From NCBI GenBank assembly GCA_024220525.1, contig JAMYWO010000316.1:1-34026 (forward strand): 34,026 bases of DNA, given 5' to 3'. Positions 32,278 to 34,026 of the stretch are shown piece by piece; position 1 is the stretch's first letter, and each line of letters opens with the position of its first letter. Below the pieces are notes generated by a model. That model was not told the origin of the DNA and made no database searches. It worked only from the letters and a program-made list of their open reading frames with translations. Source of the stretch: Cochliopodium minus (lineage: Eukaryota > Discosea > Himatismenida > Cochliopodiidae). Both the position numbers and the translations under genes were made by a program.

Positions 32278-33999
32278 TTAATGGGGAAGAACAGGAATCA
32301 AAAAATTGAAACGAGAAGTTTCGGGAGCGACATAATTGGCATTGGTGTTCTTTTTGGCGAAAAAAAGGGCAGTCTGTTGAAACTTTTTGAGCTTTTCCTT
32401 CTCCCTCCTTTTCTTGCTCTCAGGAGACTTGGAGTTTGAACTGGGCAAAGTAAAGGGAACACCATTGGTAGAAACAGAATTATTACTATTGAGATTAATA
32501 TGATTATTAAGGTTATTATTGTTGTTCAGGTAATTTTCGTTAAGATTATTGTTATTATTATTGTTAAGATTATTATTATTGTTAAGGTTATTATTGTTAA
32601 GATTATTATTGTTATTGGGATTAAGATGAGATTGATCACTATTATGATTATTGTTTTCGATGAGATTGTTGGTGGGTGACATCTTCCTCTTTTTGGGATC
32701 TTCTTGATGGTTGTTTGTGGGCCTATCTCGATTCAATTTGTTATAATCTTTCCTGTTATCACTGTTATTTCCATTTTTGAGGTGATTATCTTCATTGGGG
32801 AGGTGGTTATTGTGATTATTGTTCATTTTATGGCTATTATTGCTATTGAGGCTGATGTTATTACTATTATTATAGTTTTTGGAATGATTATTGTTGAGTT
32901 GGGAGATCTCTTTTTTATGTCTGGGATCCACAGACTTTTGGAGTTGATTATTGTTTGGATTATACTCTGTGTTGTTGATTCTTTCCTCTGGATTGTATTC
33001 TATTGATTTAGATTCGATATTCACATTCGAATTTTCATTATTTCCTTTTTTGAGTTGATTATTATTGTTGTTTATATTTCCATTATTATTATTGAAAAGA
33101 ACATTGGGATTGGGATTCATAATTGTTTGCAAATTTTGATTTTGATTGGTTGTTAATTGATTATTAGAAATCCCTTGTTGAATATTATGAATAGGGAAGC
33201 CAAAATTGGATGGATTATTTTTATTGAGGTTATTTTGTAATACAAGATTTTGGAATTGTTGAGGATTAATATTATTCTGCTTTGGTAACATATTTGGTTG
33301 TAAAATATTATTATTTTGGTATATTTGTTGATTATTCTGATGTTGGTTGAGATTCTTCATATTGTTTTGATTGATGTCATTTATTTTATTACTTTGATTT
33401 TGTTGAAGATTTGAGAAGTTATTTTGAAGAATATTATTATAAGGCATATTATTATTATTGTTTAAATTTATATTTTGATGATTAGGATGTATTTGTTGAA
33501 CAGGATTATTTGGATATGTTGTTATATTTTGAAGAATTATTGGATTATTTTTATTTTGTTGTATATTATTTGCACTATTCAAAAAATTATTGAGCAAATT
33601 TACATTATTATTGTTATGGGGGTTAATTATCTTTGGATTGTTATTTTGATTGGGATTATAAGGATTATTCATCAAATTGACATTATTTTGTTGTGGGAAG
33701 GGAATTTGAACATTTGATACAATTGGCTGATTATTTGGTCTGTATTGATTACTATTACTCATCTGTTGAATTATCCTATTCAATATCTCATTATTACCTG
33801 TTAACAAATTATTATTTTTTTGTTTGAGAATATTATTTTGATGTTGAGCAAAATTAATATTGTTTTGGGAGCGTATTTGATTGAATACTTGTTGTTGGAT
33901 CTCAACGGGTAATTGTTGATATTGTTTTAATACTTCCAATTCTGAATTGTTTTTGGGGATAAAAGGCAGATTTGGATCATTTAGATTGGTATTATTCAT
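32278..33999 (-). CDS. Asn/Gln-rich protein with conserved-looking C-terminus (573 aa)
   Basis: One long single-exon frame in an otherwise intron-rich window. It begins MNNTNLNDPNLPFIP and a short structured-looking segment (ELEVLKQYQQLPVEIQQQVF) follows at about 20-40. Residues about 45-500 are dominated by Asn with Gln, Ile, Leu and Pro, the composition of disordered, prion-like tracts common in AT-rich amoebae; part comes from AAT/AAC repeat expansion (32500-32640 is the densest). A basic patch (KKRKMSP, ESKKRREKEKLKKF) suggests nuclear targeting. The last 40 residues (QQTALFFAKKNTNANYVAPE then a hydrophobic end) are not low complexity and look like the functional tail. I do not recognise a family. 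The lack of introns could reflect repeat growth or a retrocopy. Confidence 0.75.
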   Translation of the reverse strand: MNNTNLNDPNLPFIPKNNSELEVLKQYQQLPVEIQQQVFNQIRSQNNINFAQHQNNILKQKNNNLLTGNNEILNRIIQQMSNSNQYRPNNQPIVSNVQIPFPQQNNVNLMNNPYNPNQNNNPKIINPHNNNNVNLLNNFLNSANNIQQNKNNPIILQNITTYPNNPVQQIHPNHQNINLNNNNNMPYNNILQNNFSNLQQNQSNKINDINQNNMKNLNQHQNNQQIYQNNNILQPNMLPKQNNINPQQFQNLVLQNNLNKNNPSNFGFPIHNIQQGISNNQLTTNQNQNLQTIMNPNPNVLFNNNNGNINNNNNQLKKGNNENSNVNIESKSIEYNPEERINNTEYNPNNNQLQKSVDPRHKKEISQLNNNHSKNYNNSNNISLNSNNSHKMNNNHNNHLPNEDNHLKNGNNSDNRKDYNKLNRDRPTNNHQEDPKKRKMSPTNNLIENNNHNSDQSHLNPNNNNNLNNNNLNNNNNLNNNNNNNLNENYLNNNNNLNNHINLNSNNSVSTNGVPFTLPSSNSKSPESKKRREKEKLKKFQQTALFFAKKNTNANYVAPETSRFNFLIPVLPH

Positions 34000-34026
34000 T
34001 TATAAATAAACTGAGCTAAATTAATA

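Noticed and set aside
32500-32650. Tandem repeat array as a mobile or satellite element
   Set aside because: It is codon-level AAT/AAC expansion inside an open reading frame.
1-34026. Transposons, virus-like elements, CRISPR arrays or rRNA
   Set aside because: No transposase, reverse transcriptase, integrase, capsid-like frame, terminal repeats, spaced repeats or rRNA sequence was recognised.

Overview
The window looks like nuclear DNA of an AT-rich, intron-dense, free-living protist, most likely an amoeboid one (Amoebozoa or a similar lineage such as Anaeramoebae). The reasons are short AT-rich introns (mostly GTAA...AG), eukaryotic tRNA-Gly(GCC) and tRNA-Trp(CCA) genes, an Asn/Gln-rich protein, A-runs before start codons, and a gene set of RhoGEFs, DENN protein, NAA50, EFL1 and a CfaD-like cysteine protease. 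I cannot fix the species. No mobile element, viral remnant or CRISPR array was seen. All exon joins come from reading splice sites and checking phase by hand. For the models with a stated amino-acid length, the exon lengths sum to a whole number of codons; EFL1 is the one exception.

Layout. 1-64: end of a tRNA-Gly. 673-2999 (-): Sel1-repeat protein, 12 exons. 3122-3194: tRNA-Trp. 3484-3921 (+): small secreted, probably GPI-anchored protein. 4181-6584 (+): secreted plant-type non-specific phospholipase C. 6617-8573 (-): F-box-like protein. 8706-9341 (-): one-pass membrane protein of unknown family. 9516-11590 (+): NCS1-like permease with a C-terminal zinc ribbon, of bacterial type. 11749-14281 (-): papain-family protease of the CfaD type, 16 exons. 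14477-17283 and 17542-20266 (+): tandem paralogues with zinc motif, DH, PH and WD40 parts. 20686-23808 (+): DENN protein with a C-terminal SH3. 23952-24673 (-): NAA50-type acetyltransferase with a PCNA-binding-like tail. 24748-26052 (-): four-EF-hand protein. 26477-31871 (+): EFL1, the ribosome-maturation GTPase, with local frame breaks. 32278-33999 (-): Asn-rich protein.

Two neighbourhoods suggest shared function. The secreted phospholipase and the small surface protein lie side by side. The two RhoGEF-WD40 genes and the DENN-SH3 gene form a same-strand run of small-GTPase regulators. The rest are mostly unrelated housekeeping genes.

The most unusual signals are: inferred microexons of 2, 4 and 6 nt; three GC-AG introns sharing a TG|GCAA donor; a PIP-box-like tail on NAA50; the permease zinc ribbon; and clustered one-base frame breaks in EFL1 that look like homopolymer errors.
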